From contig NZ_JAJJMM010000001.1 in assembly GCF_020905295.1 (NCBI RefSeq), positions 5,890,001 through 5,954,000 of the forward strand: 64,000 bases of DNA. The letters run 5' to 3'. The stretch is from Flavobacterium piscisymbiosum (GTDB lineage: Bacteria > Bacteroidota > Bacteroidia > Flavobacteriales > Flavobacteriaceae). A model generated the notes under the pieces. The model was not told where the DNA came from. It did not search any database and saw only the letters and a list, made by a program, of their open reading frames with translations. Positions 35,368 to 45,123 of this stretch are shown in pieces. The position numbers and the translations under genes were made by a program. Positions within the stretch are counted from its first letter, which is position 1. Every line of letters starts with the position of its first letter.

Positions 35368-36006
35368 TTATAGATTACTTAGCTGATATACCTCATCTAG
35401 TTCATCATTCGAAGCGATATTTACATTCAAATCGGTTACAAAACCTGAATTTAATCCGTAAACCCATCCGTGAAGCATTAAATCCTGACCGTTTTTCCAG
35501 GCGCCTTGTACAATTGATGTTTTGGCTAAGTTGTATACTTGTTCTTTAGCATTGATTTCAACAAAAGCATTAAAACGTTCTGTTTCATCTTCAATCGAAT
35601 TTAGGTATTTGTCATGCAAACGGTATTCATCTTTAATGTGACGAATCCAGTTGTCGATAATTCCAACAGACATATTTCCCATCGCTGCTTTTACACCACC
35701 ACAACCGTAATGTCCGCACACAATAACGTGTTTTACTTTAAGAACATTTACTGCATAATCAAGAACACTCAACATATTCATATCAGAGTGTACTACCATA
35801 TTAGCAATATTACGATGTACAAAAACTTCTCCCGGTTTTGCCCCAATAATTTCATTTGCAGGAACACGGCTGTCAGAACATCCAATCCATAATAATGGCG
35901 GAGTTTGTCCTTTTGCCAGGTCTGCAAAAAAATTAGGGTCTAAGGCTAATGATTTTTCAACCCATTCTTTATTATTTTCTAATAACTGCTCATAGAACTT
36001 TCTCAT
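35368..36006 (-). CDS. can: Beta-class carbonic anhydrase
   Basis: 212 residues. Zinc ligands C43, H99 and C102 lie in CSDSRVPANE and CGHYGCGGV, with the Asp45-Arg47 pair of the beta class. It interconverts CO2 and bicarbonate in the cytoplasm. It lies just downstream of a SulP transporter on the same strand, a pairing that suggests bicarbonate supply. Confidence 0.92.
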   Translation of the reverse strand: MRKFYEQLLENNKEWVEKSLALDPNFFADLAKGQTPPLLWIGCSDSRVPANEIIGAKPGEVFVHRNIANMVVHSDMNMLSVLDYAVNVLKVKHVIVCGHYGCGGVKAAMGNMSVGIIDNWIRHIKDEYRLHDKYLNSIEDETERFNAFVEINAKEQVYNLAKTSIVQGAWKNGQDLMLHGWVYGLNSGFVTDLNVNIASNDELDEVYQLSNL

Positions 36007-36127
36007 TGTTTTTTGTTTTTTTGAATGGTATTTCTACATGTTTAAACATATTAAAATAACTAATGTAAAGTTATCTAATTTTTCATATTTCTCACAATGA
36101 AGAAATACCTTAATTAATTTAATTTGT

Positions 36128-37777
36128 TTAAAAATCTTCTTTAATCGTTTCTTTTTTAACCAATGCTCTCTTTGCAACATCATAATAATGTTCTATCGAA
36201 ACGTGATTATTAAGATCCGGTGAATTTTCGAGCTCGTAAGCTTCTTTAAATCCTTTTAGTTTTACTTTGATATTTTCATCAATTGCTCTTGTTTCCTTAA
36301 ACTCACGAATCAAATCCAGAACATCGTGTGCAATATACTCTGTATCATGTGCATTGATGATTACTTTAGAGTTTTCAGGAATTTCATTCAATGTCAATTT
36401 GATAGCCGCTTTGTTTAGGAATGAAACTTCCTGAGCCAAATCGATATGAATAACATCTCCGTCTTCGTATTCTTCTTTTTTGAAGCTGTACGCTCTTTTT
36501 AAGTTTCCTCTTAATACAAAAATCACACTTATGATAATTCCTAAAGCAACACCTTTAAGTAGATCTGTTGCTACAACAAATACTAAAGTGGCAACAAAAG
36601 GTATAAATTGGTATTTTCCTTTTTCCCAAAAATGTTTGAATGTTGCAGGTTTGGCCAATTTGTATCCCACTAAAATTAAAACAGTAGCCAAAGTCGCCAA
36701 TGGAATTTTATTTAAAATTGCCGGAATAGACAAAACACTTATCAGCAAAAGCACACCGTGAATGATGGACGACATTTTAGATTTTGCACCTGCATTATTA
36801 TTAGCAGATGATCTTACCACAACTGATGTCATTGGCAAACCACCCAAAAGTGAACTCATAATATTACCAATACCTTGTGCTCTAAGCTCAACATTGGTAT
36901 TGGTATAACGTTTTTGAACATCCATTCTATCTGCCGCTTCGATACATAATAATGTTTCAATAGAAGCTACAATGGCAATTGTAATAGCAACTACCCAAAC
37001 TTGAGGATTTGTAACCGCAGCAAAATTTGGTGTAATTAGAATAGATTTAAATTCATCAAAAGACTTTGGAACTGGCAATGAAACCAAATGTTCTTTTGCA
37101 ATCGCCAATGAGCTTCCTGTAGCAATAAAAAATTCGTTTAAAGCTATACCTATAAGAACCGCAACAAGCGCTCCCGGAATTAATTTTAATTTCTTTAAAA
37201 AAGATACCTTATCCCATGAGATCAATATAACCAGTGAAACTAGCGAAACCACTACAGCTCCAAAATGTATATGATTTAAAACATCGAATAAAAATGAAAA
37301 TGAGTTGCTTCCGTCATTTTGAATAAAAGCCTGATCACCTTCAAAATCTGCATCATAACCAAAAGCATGAGGCAATTGTTTTAATATAATAATGATCCCG
37401 ATACCCGCTAACATTCCCTCAATAACATTGGTTGGGAAATAATTGGAGATACTTCCGGCTTTTAAAAACCCTAATGCTAACTGAATTAGTCCCGCAATAA
37501 AAACAGACATTAAAAACACATCGAAAGCACCAAAATCAGTAATAGCGGTTAAAACAATAGCTGTTAATCCAGCAGCTGGACCCGAAACACTAATATGTGA
37601 CTGGCTTAAATAACCAACTATGATACCACCAATAACACCCGAGATAATACCCGAAAACAAAGGCGCTCCCGAAGCCATTGCTATACCTAAACACAATGGA
37701 AGAGCCACCAAAAAAACCACTAAACCTGAAGCAAAATCAGATTTAAGGTTGGCAAAAAGATTGATTTTTTTTGTCAT
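36128..37777 (-). CDS. SulP-family inorganic anion transporter
   Basis: 549 residues: about 10-12 membrane helices with SulP blocks (LVVFLVALPLCLGIAMASGAPLFSG split across the first helices, SVSGPAAGLTAIV) and a C-terminal STAS-like domain from about residue 440 (VSFLNKAAIKLTL). Followed after ~120 bp by carbonic anhydrase, so bicarbonate is a plausible substrate, although sulfate cannot be excluded. Confidence 0.87.
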   Translation of the reverse strand: MTKKINLFANLKSDFASGLVVFLVALPLCLGIAMASGAPLFSGIISGVIGGIIVGYLSQSHISVSGPAAGLTAIVLTAITDFGAFDVFLMSVFIAGLIQLALGFLKAGSISNYFPTNVIEGMLAGIGIIIILKQLPHAFGYDADFEGDQAFIQNDGSNSFSFLFDVLNHIHFGAVVVSLVSLVILISWDKVSFLKKLKLIPGALVAVLIGIALNEFFIATGSSLAIAKEHLVSLPVPKSFDEFKSILITPNFAAVTNPQVWVVAITIAIVASIETLLCIEAADRMDVQKRYTNTNVELRAQGIGNIMSSLLGGLPMTSVVVRSSANNNAGAKSKMSSIIHGVLLLISVLSIPAILNKIPLATLATVLILVGYKLAKPATFKHFWEKGKYQFIPFVATLVFVVATDLLKGVALGIIISVIFVLRGNLKRAYSFKKEEYEDGDVIHIDLAQEVSFLNKAAIKLTLNEIPENSKVIINAHDTEYIAHDVLDLIREFKETRAIDENIKVKLKGFKEAYELENSPDLNNHVSIEHYYDVAKRALVKKETIKEDF

Positions 37778-37863
37778 AATAATACAATACTAAAAAAATT
37801 ATTCATTAAAAGATTTACCACATTTAATCAAAAATGCAGCGTAATTCAAAATAATCGGAAGTA

Positions 37864-38145
37864 TTATACTAAGTTAGGAGGAGGAGCAAAAATGCTCGGA
37901 GAGATATTATCTAATTTTACGATGTTTTCAGAAACAATCGTTTTCTTTTGAATATAGACAGGCAATAAAACCTCGTGCTCTAATATTACAGGATGCACAA
38001 CAGATTTAAGCTCTTTATGAACTTCCTCTTCTGCGCAATTAAAAGATATAGCCGTATTAGTCCCTTTCTTTATCGCCTGAACAATTGTAGGGGTCGATAA
38101 GAAAGCGATAAATATGAATAATAATATGCGAGCGATTAATTTCAT
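37864..38145 (-). CDS. Small secreted hypothetical protein, 93 aa
   Basis: The ATG giving MKLIARILLF is preferred to one 8 codons upstream because it opens a good signal peptide (to about residue 24, TIVQA). Mature part ~70 residues, ends in IFAPPPNLV, no recognised domain. Lies upstream of the SulP gene on the same strand. Function unknown. Confidence 0.6.
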   Translation of the reverse strand: MKLIARILLFIFIAFLSTPTIVQAIKKGTNTAISFNCAEEEVHKELKSVVHPVILEHEVLLPVYIQKKTIVSENIVKLDNISPSIFAPPPNLV

Positions 38146-38277
38146 TGGAGCAAAAATAGTGTTAAACAAATAAAATCAAAGCTTGAGGGCAAAAATTTTA
38201 TACAAATTTAACAATAACAAAAAAGCAGGAAGATCAAATTTGAAAATCCTGCTTTTAATTCTTTTATAAACAACGCA

Positions 38278-38757
38278 TTACAGTTCTTCTTCTAACCATG
38301 CGTTCATCATCCAGATTGTTTTTTCCTGTTCAGCAATAAAGTCACTCATCATAGAATTGGTTCCTTCATCATTAATTTCATCTGATTGTTTCAAAATTTC
38401 TCTTTCAATTTTTAATAAATCTGTCAAAGAATTTACAATAAGGTGAACTGCCTTTTCGTCATTCGAGATGTTTTTTCCAACTGTTAGTTTGTTGTTTTTT
38501 ATATAATCCTCAAATGTATGTAATGGAGTCCCTCCTATTGTTAAGACTCTCTCTGCAATCATATCGATTTTTAATTGGGCATCTGTATACAATTCTTCAA
38601 ATTTCACATGTAAATCAAAGAAACGTTTACCACGAATGTTCCAATGTATTCCTCTTAAATTTTGATAATATACCTGAAAATTTGACAACAGAATATTTAA
38701 TTCCTTTACTAACAATTCTGACTCTTTTACAGGTAATCCTAAAATATTCGTTTTCAT
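38278..38757 (-). CDS. dps: Dps-family DNA-binding ferritin
   Basis: 159 residues. The inter-subunit ferroxidase ligands are in place: H38 and H50 from one subunit (IHWNIRG, DLHVKFEE) and D65 and E69 (KIDMIAER). Dps dodecamers oxidise and store iron using H2O2 and shield DNA in stationary or oxidative stress. Divergent from oxyR, which probably controls it. Confidence 0.92.
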   Translation of the reverse strand: MKTNILGLPVKESELLVKELNILLSNFQVYYQNLRGIHWNIRGKRFFDLHVKFEELYTDAQLKIDMIAERVLTIGGTPLHTFEDYIKNNKLTVGKNISNDEKAVHLIVNSLTDLLKIEREILKQSDEINDEGTNSMMSDFIAEQEKTIWMMNAWLEEEL

Positions 38758-38785
38758 AGTTTTTCGTTTTATAATAAGTTTACTA

Positions 38786-38793
38786 CAAATTTA
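38786..38793 (-). promoter_or_regulatory. dps -7 box
   Basis: Minus-strand TAAATTTG, a perfect TAnnTTTG, 29 bp before the dps ATG. Confidence 0.65.
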
Positions 38794-38837
38794 ATATAAG
38801 TTCTTTTAAAATAGTATAAAAAAAAATTATATTTACT

Positions 38838-38845
38838 TATTTTTG
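38838..38845 (+). promoter_or_regulatory. oxyR -7 box
   Basis: TATTTTTG, a perfect TAnnTTTG, 20 bp before the oxyR ATG and divergent from the dps promoter; the shared 108-bp region would hold any OxyR site. Confidence 0.65.
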
Positions 38846-38865
38846 CATCACAAAATACTATCAAA

Positions 38866-39807
38866 ATGACTATTACTCAATTACAATATGTGTTAGCCGT
38901 TGCCGAACACAAAAATTTTACACTTGCTGCCGAAAAATGTTTTGTTACGCAACCTACATTAAGTATGCAGATTCAAAAAATTGAAGAAGAACTTAATATT
39001 TTAATTTTTGACAGAAGCAAAAAACCAATTCAACTTACTGATATTGGTCAAAAAATTGTAAATCAGGCCAAAAACATTGTAAACGAAGCCGACAGAATTA
39101 AAGATATAGTAGAACAGCAAAAAGGTTTTATAGGCGGAGAATTTCGTTTAGGAATTATACCTACTATTATGCCAACGCTTTTACCAATGTTTTTAAACAA
39201 CTTTATTAAGAAGTATCCAAAAGTAAAACTTTTAATTGAGGAGTTAAACACAGATGAAATTATTATAAAGCTAAAAAACGGACATCTTGATGCTGCAATT
39301 GCCGCAACGCCTCTTGAAGATGAAAAGATAAAAGAGATTGTTTTATACTTCGAGCCATTTGTAGCGTATATTCCGGAACATCACGCCAGTTTTCAGAAAG
39401 AAGAAATTGAAATTGCAGATTTAAACATCAATGAAATTTTGCTTTTGCAGGACGGACATTGCTTTAGAGACGGAATCCTGAATTTATGCAAAAATGGTAC
39501 TGATATCGATCAGAATAATTTTCAGATACAAAGCGGAAGCTTTGAAACCCTTATAAAATTAGCCGACGAAGGTTTGGGCACAACGTTACTTCCGTACTTG
39601 CACACGTTAGACTTAAAAGATTCCGATAAACTGAAACTACGAAATTTTAAGGAACCAAAACCTGCTCGTGAGGTAAGTTTAATTTACCCAAAGAGCGAAT
39701 TAAAAATGCAAATCATCGACGCGCTAAGATCTACAATTGCCGGAGTTGTAAAAGGAGCAATTGTTTTCCAGAACGTTCAAATTGTGAGTCCGCTACAAAA
39801 GAAATAG
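38866..39807 (+). CDS. oxyR: OxyR-type LysR peroxide sensor
   Basis: 313 residues. An N-terminal LysR winged helix (residues 1-60; TLAAEKCFVTQPTLSMQI) precedes a two-lobed effector domain. The redox pair C199 and C208 (GHCFRDGILNLC) has the spacing and even the numbering of E. coli OxyR. H2O2 would form the disulfide and activate target promoters such as the divergent dps. Ends at a good terminator. Confidence 0.92.
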   Translation: MTITQLQYVLAVAEHKNFTLAAEKCFVTQPTLSMQIQKIEEELNILIFDRSKKPIQLTDIGQKIVNQAKNIVNEADRIKDIVEQQKGFIGGEFRLGIIPTIMPTLLPMFLNNFIKKYPKVKLLIEELNTDEIIIKLKNGHLDAAIAATPLEDEKIKEIVLYFEPFVAYIPEHHASFQKEEIEIADLNINEILLLQDGHCFRDGILNLCKNGTDIDQNNFQIQSGSFETLIKLADEGLGTTLLPYLHTLDLKDSDKLKLRNFKEPKPAREVSLIYPKSELKMQIIDALRSTIAGVVKGAIVFQNVQIVSPLQKK

Positions 39808-39811
39808 ACAT

Positions 39812-39843
39812 AAAAAAAGGAGCCAATTTGGCTCCTTTTTTTT
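39812..39843. terminator. Terminator after oxyR
   Basis: Stem aaaaaaggagcca / tggctcctttttt; overlaps the end of the convergent small gene and probably serves both. Confidence 0.8.
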
Positions 39844-40039
39844 ATACTTTGATTAGTAGTAAACTTTGTTTTAGTTCTGGTTTTTCGATAATAAAATTCA
39901 TCAACCATTCCTGCAATTGCTCCATCTCGTATGGTAACAGCGTTTTGATAGCTTTTTCTAGTTCTTTACAGAAAAGTATCGGATCGAAACTTACTCTCTC
40001 AAGTATTGATTTCGTGTAATCAAACATCATTTTTGACAT
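39842..40039 (-). CDS. Small hypothetical protein, 65 aa
   Basis: From the ATG giving MSKMMFDYTKS; a longer reading from 40087 would include non-conserved-looking sequence. Helical, no signal peptide or known domain. Typical of small conserved flavobacterial proteins convergent with oxyR. Function unknown. Confidence 0.6.
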   Translation of the reverse strand: MSKMMFDYTKSILERVSFDPILFCKELEKAIKTLLPYEMEQLQEWLMNFIIEKPELKQSLLLIKV

Positions 40040-40204
40040 AATAAAATAAGATTTTCGGGGGTTATCTATATTTCTAAACTCGCACAAATTTAATCAAATA
40101 TCATTCATATGCATTCATTTTAACTTATTATTTTAAAAACTTTAGCAACGAATACGTTTTCTTAATATGTATAAATCAATATAGAATCATTCTAAACAAC
40201 TCAT

Positions 40205-40870
40205 TTAAACCTTTTTAAAGGCTCGAAACATCTCTCGTTTTCCCGGAGGACCTGCTAATTTCTCGACAGTAAATCCAACTTCAATCATACTTCTTTTAAC
40301 AACTCCGCGTGCGGCATAGGTAACTAAGACTCCATTTGGTTTTAAACTGTTGTACATTTTCCTGAAAATTTCAGTACTCCACAACTCCGGCTGCACTCTG
40401 TATCCAAAGGCGTCAAAGTAAATCAAATCAAAACTTTCAAAATCATCTATTTCATGAAAAAATTGTTTCCTTTTGGTTAACGAGAAAGAGCTGCAAATTT
40501 CAATTTTTTTATCCCATTCACATTTATGCATTTCTTCAAAAATGTTCTCAAATTCCAATGCCTCAAGTTCACTGACATAATTCATTGCTAAAACTTCTGA
40601 TGCATCAACAGGATATGCCTCTACCCCAACATAATCAATGATTTGATTTTTTTGAATTGATTCTAAAAAAGTGATAAAAGCATTCAAACCTGTTCCAAAA
40701 CCAATTTCAAGAATACTTACCGGATTATTTTCAAATAATGAAAGTCCGTTTTTTATAAATACATGTTTTGCTTCCTGAATCGCACCGTGTTTAGAATGGT
40801 AACATTCATCCCAATCCTGCAAATGAATTGTCGTTGAGCCATCTAGCGTTTTAATTATTTCTCTTTTCAC
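40205..40870 (-). CDS. mnmD: tRNA U34 5-methylaminomethyl-2-thiouridine methyltransferase
   Basis: 221 residues: the methyltransferase half of MnmC as a free-standing MnmD. SAM motif ILEIGFGTGLNAF is at about 63-75, with the family start ECYHSKHGAIQEAKHVF and late DAFGYRVQPELW. It makes the final mnm5s2U methylation at the wobble base of tRNAs. MnmD without the FAD domain is the usual form in Bacteroidota. Confidence 0.88.
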   Translation of the reverse strand: MKREIIKTLDGSTTIHLQDWDECYHSKHGAIQEAKHVFIKNGLSLFENNPVSILEIGFGTGLNAFITFLESIQKNQIIDYVGVEAYPVDASEVLAMNYVSELEALEFENIFEEMHKCEWDKKIEICSSFSLTKRKQFFHEIDDFESFDLIYFDAFGYRVQPELWSTEIFRKMYNSLKPNGVLVTYAARGVVKRSMIEVGFTVEKLAGPPGKREMFRAFKKV

Positions 40871-41178
40871 TTTTTAGAACTTTATAATGGGTATTTACTG
40901 GGTCTTGGTCTTTTTTAACAGCCAAATTTACTCAAAACAAATGCGTAAAGCCTTAAAAAACGGCTGTTTTTTCATAAATTCTTTATAAAACTCTCTTAAT
41001 TTTTTCACTTTATTATAAGATAAATAAATCTCAGTTAAACGCCATAATTAATGCAGTTTTACCAAGGAATTTATATATTTTTACTTAATTTTGCATTCAG
41101 TTAATTCTATTTCACACCAAATCATCGCTTTAGAATCTTTCTTTTGCAGTGAAAATTACATAAAAACTTTACATAATT
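40871..41178. other. Intergenic region upstream of ilvE
   Basis: 308 bp without a coding signal; contains the divergent promoters of mnmD and ilvE. No hairpin or repeat stood out apart from the ilvE -7 box. Confidence 0.4.
41086..41093 (+). promoter_or_regulatory. ilvE -7 box
   Basis: TAATTTTG, a perfect TAnnTTTG, about 85 bp before the ATG, leaving an 80-nt leader. Confidence 0.6.
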
Positions 41179-42249
41179 ATGAGTACAACTCAAACAAGCA
41201 AAATTGAAATCAGAAAAGCAACTTCGTCAAAAATAAGCGGAGTAGACTTTCAAAACTTAAGCTTTGGTGCTGTTTTTACAGACCATTTATTCGAATGTGA
41301 TTTTAAAAATGGAGAGTGGCAAAATCCTGTCATTAAGCCTTATGCTCCAATTTTAATGGATCCTTCTTCAAAAGTCTTTCATTACGGACAAGCTATTTTT
41401 GAAGGAATGAAAGCTTACAAAGATGACAATAACGATGTTTGGTTATTTAGACCTGATGAAAACTTCAAGCGTTTTAATAATTCTGCAGTTCGTATGGCGA
41501 TGCCGGAAGTTCCGGAATCTATTTTTATGGATGGTTTGAATGAATTATTGAAAATCGATCAGGAATGGGTTCAAAAAGGAAACGGAAGCAGTATGTATAT
41601 CCGTCCTTTTATGATTGCTACCGGCGCTGGCGTTGTAGCTAATCCTTCTGATGAATATAAATTCATGATTTTACTTTCTCCTGCACAATCTTATTATGCC
41701 GGTGAAGTAAAAGTAATTATTGCTGAACATTATAGTAGAGCTGCAAATGGTGGAATTGGAGCTGCAAAAGCTGCAGGAAACTACGCAGCGCAGTTTTACC
41801 CAACTAATTTGGCAAACAAAGACGGTTTCCAGCAAGTAATCTGGACAGATGATGCAACGCATACAAAACTAGAAGAAGCGGGAACAATGAACGTTTTCTT
41901 TAGAATTAACGATACTTTACTAACTGCTCCAACAAGCGAGAGAATTTTGGATGGTATTACCAGAAAAAGTTTGATTGCTATGGCAGAAAAAGAAGATCTT
42001 AATGTAGAAGTTCGTCCTGTTATTGTTTCAGAATTAGTAGAAGCTGCCAAAAACGGATCTTTGAAAGAAATCTTCGGAGCTGGAACTGCTGCAGTTATCA
42101 GTGTTATCAAAGGTTTCTCTTATCAGGATGTTTATTATGAAATGACTCCGGTTGAAAATTCATATGCTTCTCTTTTGAAAGAAAAACTAACCAATCTTCA
42201 AAACAAACTTTCTGAAGATACTTTTGGATGGACGGTTAAAGTTCAATAA
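41179..42249 (+). CDS. ilvE: Branched-chain amino-acid aminotransferase
   Basis: 356 residues, the length of the longer (type II) bacterial BCATs. The PLP lysine is K197 in GIGAAKAAGNYAA. Other blocks are HYGQAIFEGMKAY, YIRPFMI and the late EIFGAGTAAVIS. It transaminates the keto acids of leucine, isoleucine and valine with glutamate. Followed by a terminator. Confidence 0.93.
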   Translation: MSTTQTSKIEIRKATSSKISGVDFQNLSFGAVFTDHLFECDFKNGEWQNPVIKPYAPILMDPSSKVFHYGQAIFEGMKAYKDDNNDVWLFRPDENFKRFNNSAVRMAMPEVPESIFMDGLNELLKIDQEWVQKGNGSSMYIRPFMIATGAGVVANPSDEYKFMILLSPAQSYYAGEVKVIIAEHYSRAANGGIGAAKAAGNYAAQFYPTNLANKDGFQQVIWTDDATHTKLEEAGTMNVFFRINDTLLTAPTSERILDGITRKSLIAMAEKEDLNVEVRPVIVSELVEAAKNGSLKEIFGAGTAAVISVIKGFSYQDVYYEMTPVENSYASLLKEKLTNLQNKLSEDTFGWTVKVQ

Positions 42250-42269
42250 TCAAAAGATTGATATAAAAA

Positions 42270-42303
42270 CAAACCCGATAGCTTCACAGTTATCGGGTTT
42301 TCT
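42270..42303 (+). terminator. Terminator after ilvE
   Basis: Stem aaacccgata / tatcgggttt followed by T-rich sequence. Confidence 0.8.
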
Positions 42304-42333
42304 ATTTATATCATAAAATTCAAAGTTAATTTT

Positions 42334-42449
42334 ACCGCAAAGTGCGTAAGATTAAACGCAAAGTTCGCAAAGCTTTGTGTTGATCTAGCTTTGCGAACTT
42401 TGTATTTTCTATGCGTAAAGAAAAAATAAATCTTAGCGCACTTTGCGGT
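42334..42449. repeat. Dispersed inverted-repeat element
   Basis: Left arm accgcaaagtgcgtaagatt (42334-42353) and right arm aatcttagcgcactttgcgg (42429-42448) pair with one mismatch; an inner pair gcaaagttcgcaaagc / gctttgcgaactttg forms a nested hairpin. A related sequence with the same gcaaag words is at 57850-57975. Confidence 0.65.
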
Positions 42450-42457
42450 TACTCTTT

Positions 42458-42838
42458 TTATAAAAGCTTAGAAAAATCAGGTTTAAAATAATTAGGCCCT
42501 TTCATTACTTTTCCGTCTTCTCTGTAAATGGGCTGTCCGTCTTCGCCAAGTTTACTCATATTACTACGCTGGATTTCATCAAAAACAGCTTCAATTTTAT
42601 CTTGTAAACCGTGTTCGATAATTGTTCCGCATAAAATATACATCATATCTCCAAGAGCATCAGCAATTTCAACCAAATCATTATTCTGAACTGCTTCAAG
42701 ATATTCTTCATTTTCTTCTTTCATTAAATTATAACGAAGGATTTTTTTTGTTTCACCCAAATCAGCAATTGGCGTTTGACTGTGACCTATTTTAAAAGCA
42801 GTATGAAATTCGGTAACTGCGTCAAGTTGTTTCTTCAT
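42458..42838 (-). CDS. MazG-like nucleotide pyrophosphohydrolase
   Basis: 126 residues with the all-alpha NTP-PPase signature: EENEEYLEA followed about 20 residues later by EIADALGDMMY (the EExxE and ExxD metal sites). These enzymes hydrolyse (d)NTPs to monophosphate and PPi, often for house-cleaning. It is separated from ilvE by a repeat. Substrate unknown. Confidence 0.82.
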   Translation of the reverse strand: MKKQLDAVTEFHTAFKIGHSQTPIADLGETKKILRYNLMKEENEEYLEAVQNNDLVEIADALGDMMYILCGTIIEHGLQDKIEAVFDEIQRSNMSKLGEDGQPIYREDGKVMKGPNYFKPDFSKLL

Positions 42839-42920
42839 GATTTTATTTACTTAAATGAAATGCCAAATTAGCAACTATTCATATACAATTCTCTAAATTT
42901 GTCAAAAATAATTTTCAACT

Positions 42921-43109
42921 ATGTTTAGCCAAGGACAATTAATATTCGCACTCTGTTTTTTTATCGCATTTGTAATCGTAATGATATTTGCTTATCGAAA
43001 AGATCTCGCCTTACACCGAATTTTTTATAAAGGAAATTACAAAGTATTAATCGTGTTCCTGATTTTTATTGCCCTTTTGTTTGTGATCAAATTTTTCTTT
43101 AAAAGATAA
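42921..43109 (+). CDS. Small two-helix membrane protein, 62 aa
   Basis: Two membrane helices (about 6-24 and 43-60) joined by a basic loop. A conserved-looking small flavobacterial protein; no family recognised. Same strand as the SRPBCC gene that follows. Confidence 0.6.
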   Translation: MFSQGQLIFALCFFIAFVIVMIFAYRKDLALHRIFYKGNYKVLIVFLIFIALLFVIKFFFKR

Positions 43110-43300
43110 TTCCGAAAAATTTATTGCTATATTTAGGATAAAATATTTTTTGAAGTTTTACAATTAAACTTATTCAAAAACGTTTTATTTAAAGCTTTTA
43201 TTGACCAATATAATTTTATAAAGTGTACTTTTATTGCGGCACAATTAGCGTGACTAGTAATAAAATTTATAACTTTACGACACAAAATAAACGACTCCCA

Positions 43301-44485
43301 ATGAAGATTCTAAAATATTTATTCCTACTATTATTATTAAGCTTAGTTGCCCTAACTGTTTTTGTCGCTACCCAAAAAGGGATTTTTTCTGTAGAAAGAA
43401 GCAAGGTGATCAACTCACCAAAAGCAACCGTTTATAATTATGTAAATGATTTTAGAAATTATGAAGATTTTGAATCATGGTCAGTAGCAGATCCTTCGAT
43501 GAAAATGACATTCCCTAACAAAACAGCCGGAAACGGTGCCTCGTATTATTGGGCTGGAGCCGAAGGAAACGGAAATGCCATTACCCTAAAAACTAAAGAA
43601 GGAGAAAGCATTCAGCAAAAAATGAAATACGACGGAACAGAAGCGGATGTAAACTGGACTTTTAAAGATACTTTGGGAGGAAAAACTAAAGTAACCTGGA
43701 AAGCAACAGGAACAATGAGCTTTTTGTTTAAAGTATATACCGCTCTAAACGGAGGTTCTGATAAAGTTATTGGAACTATTTACGAAAAAAGTCTTGCCAA
43801 CATTGATAAAAACCTGGATTTCGAAACTAAAACATATGCTATTAAAGTAAATGGTGTGGTAAGAAAAACCGAAACTGCCTATATCAGACAAACTTTTACA
43901 AGTGAAATTCCTAAAATAACCAAAAACGCCAGGATTGTTATTCCTAAACTTATTGAGTTTAGCGAAAACAATGGCTTGTCTACCAACGGAAAACCTTTTA
44001 TTATTTACCATACGTACGACACCACAACCGGATTGGCAAAAATTTCGATTTGTTTACCTACAAACAAAGAAATCCTGACAACTGCAGGAAGTGATATTTC
44101 AGGAGGAAAACTGGATGGTTTTGAAGCAGTAAAAACAACTTTAACGGGTGATTATACGCATCTAAACGAAGCAATGACGAAAACCACAGCTTTTATAAAT
44201 AAAGAAAAAATAACGCCGGAATTAAGCTGGTCACACCTTGAAATCTTAACCATTAGCAAATTAGATGTAAAAAGTCCGTCTAAGCTGATGACTGAAGTTT
44301 ATTTTCCTATTAAACCAAAAGTTGTTCCTGTTGTAAAAGCTCCTGTTTACAGAGCAAATACAGAACCAACATCTGTAGAGCCTACAGAAACAGACCCTGC
44401 ACAAACACCAAAAGCAGCACCGAAACCAAAAGCGGTTCCTAAAACAACAACTCCTAAAACTACTGAAGAAGAATCAGAATTCTAA
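43301..44485 (+). CDS. SRPBCC plus GyrI-like domain membrane-anchored protein
   Basis: 394 residues from the ATG giving MKILKYLF, preferred because it opens an N-terminal membrane anchor. An SRPBCC (polyketide-cyclase-like) domain is at about 30-170 and a GyrI/AraC-effector-like domain at about 190-340. A Pro/Thr/Lys-rich tail follows (residues 345-394). Such pairs bind small hydrophobic ligands; the ligand is not known. 62 bp upstream of an ECF sigma gene, possibly co-regulated. Confidence 0.75.
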   Translation: MKILKYLFLLLLLSLVALTVFVATQKGIFSVERSKVINSPKATVYNYVNDFRNYEDFESWSVADPSMKMTFPNKTAGNGASYYWAGAEGNGNAITLKTKEGESIQQKMKYDGTEADVNWTFKDTLGGKTKVTWKATGTMSFLFKVYTALNGGSDKVIGTIYEKSLANIDKNLDFETKTYAIKVNGVVRKTETAYIRQTFTSEIPKITKNARIVIPKLIEFSENNGLSTNGKPFIIYHTYDTTTGLAKISICLPTNKEILTTAGSDISGGKLDGFEAVKTTLTGDYTHLNEAMTKTTAFINKEKITPELSWSHLEILTISKLDVKSPSKLMTEVYFPIKPKVVPVVKAPVYRANTEPTSVEPTETDPAQTPKAAPKPKAVPKTTTPKTTEEESEF

Positions 44486-44547
44486 TTTATTTAGGACTGA
44501 TTAAACCTTTTGTTTAAAATTCATTCTAATAAGATAAATCAAGGAAT

Positions 44548-45090
44548 TTGACAGACGAGAAGGAGTTTATACAAGAATTATTAAATCCTAAAACGCAAAA
44601 CACAGCGTTTCAAAAACTCTTGTCAGATTATCAAAAACCGTTGTATTCTCATATTCGAAACATTGTTTTGAATCATGATGATGCAGATGATGTATTGCAG
44701 AACACTTTTGTGAAAGTTTTTCAGTATTTAAAAAATTTCAAAGGAGAGAGTAAACTCTTCTCCTGGATGTATCGAATCGCCACCAATGAAGCTTTGACTT
44801 TTTTAAACCAAAAAGCAAAACTAAACGGATTAACATCTGAAGCGCTACAAAACAAAACCATCGACAATTTGAAAGCCGATGTTTATTTTGATGGAGATGA
44901 AATTCAGATTAAACTTCAAAAGGCCATTGTAACATTGCCGGAAAAGCAACAATTGGTTTTTAAAATGAAATACTTTCAGGAATTAAAATATGAAGAAATT
45001 GCTGAGATTCTGGGAACTTCAGTGGGCGCCTTAAAAGCATCTTATCATCATGCTGTAAAAAAAATTGAAATATATGTTACATCAAATTAA
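44548..45090 (+). CDS. ECF RNA polymerase sigma factor
   Basis: 180 residues with sigma-70 region 2 (DADDVLQNTFVKVFQYLKNFKG, split near residues 44-65, then WMYRIATNEAL) and region 4 (YEEIAEILGTSVGALKASYHHAVKK). I used a TTG start preceded by AAGGA, since no ATG lies near the start of region 2. First gene of a three-gene operon with a membrane anti-sigma-like protein and a secreted helical protein. Confidence 0.85.
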   Translation: MTDEKEFIQELLNPKTQNTAFQKLLSDYQKPLYSHIRNIVLNHDDADDVLQNTFVKVFQYLKNFKGESKLFSWMYRIATNEALTFLNQKAKLNGLTSEALQNKTIDNLKADVYFDGDEIQIKLQKAIVTLPEKQQLVFKMKYFQELKYEEIAEILGTSVGALKASYHHAVKKIEIYVTSN

Positions 45091-45123
45091 ACCTTTTGTA
45101 ACAAAACCTGTCTTATAGATATT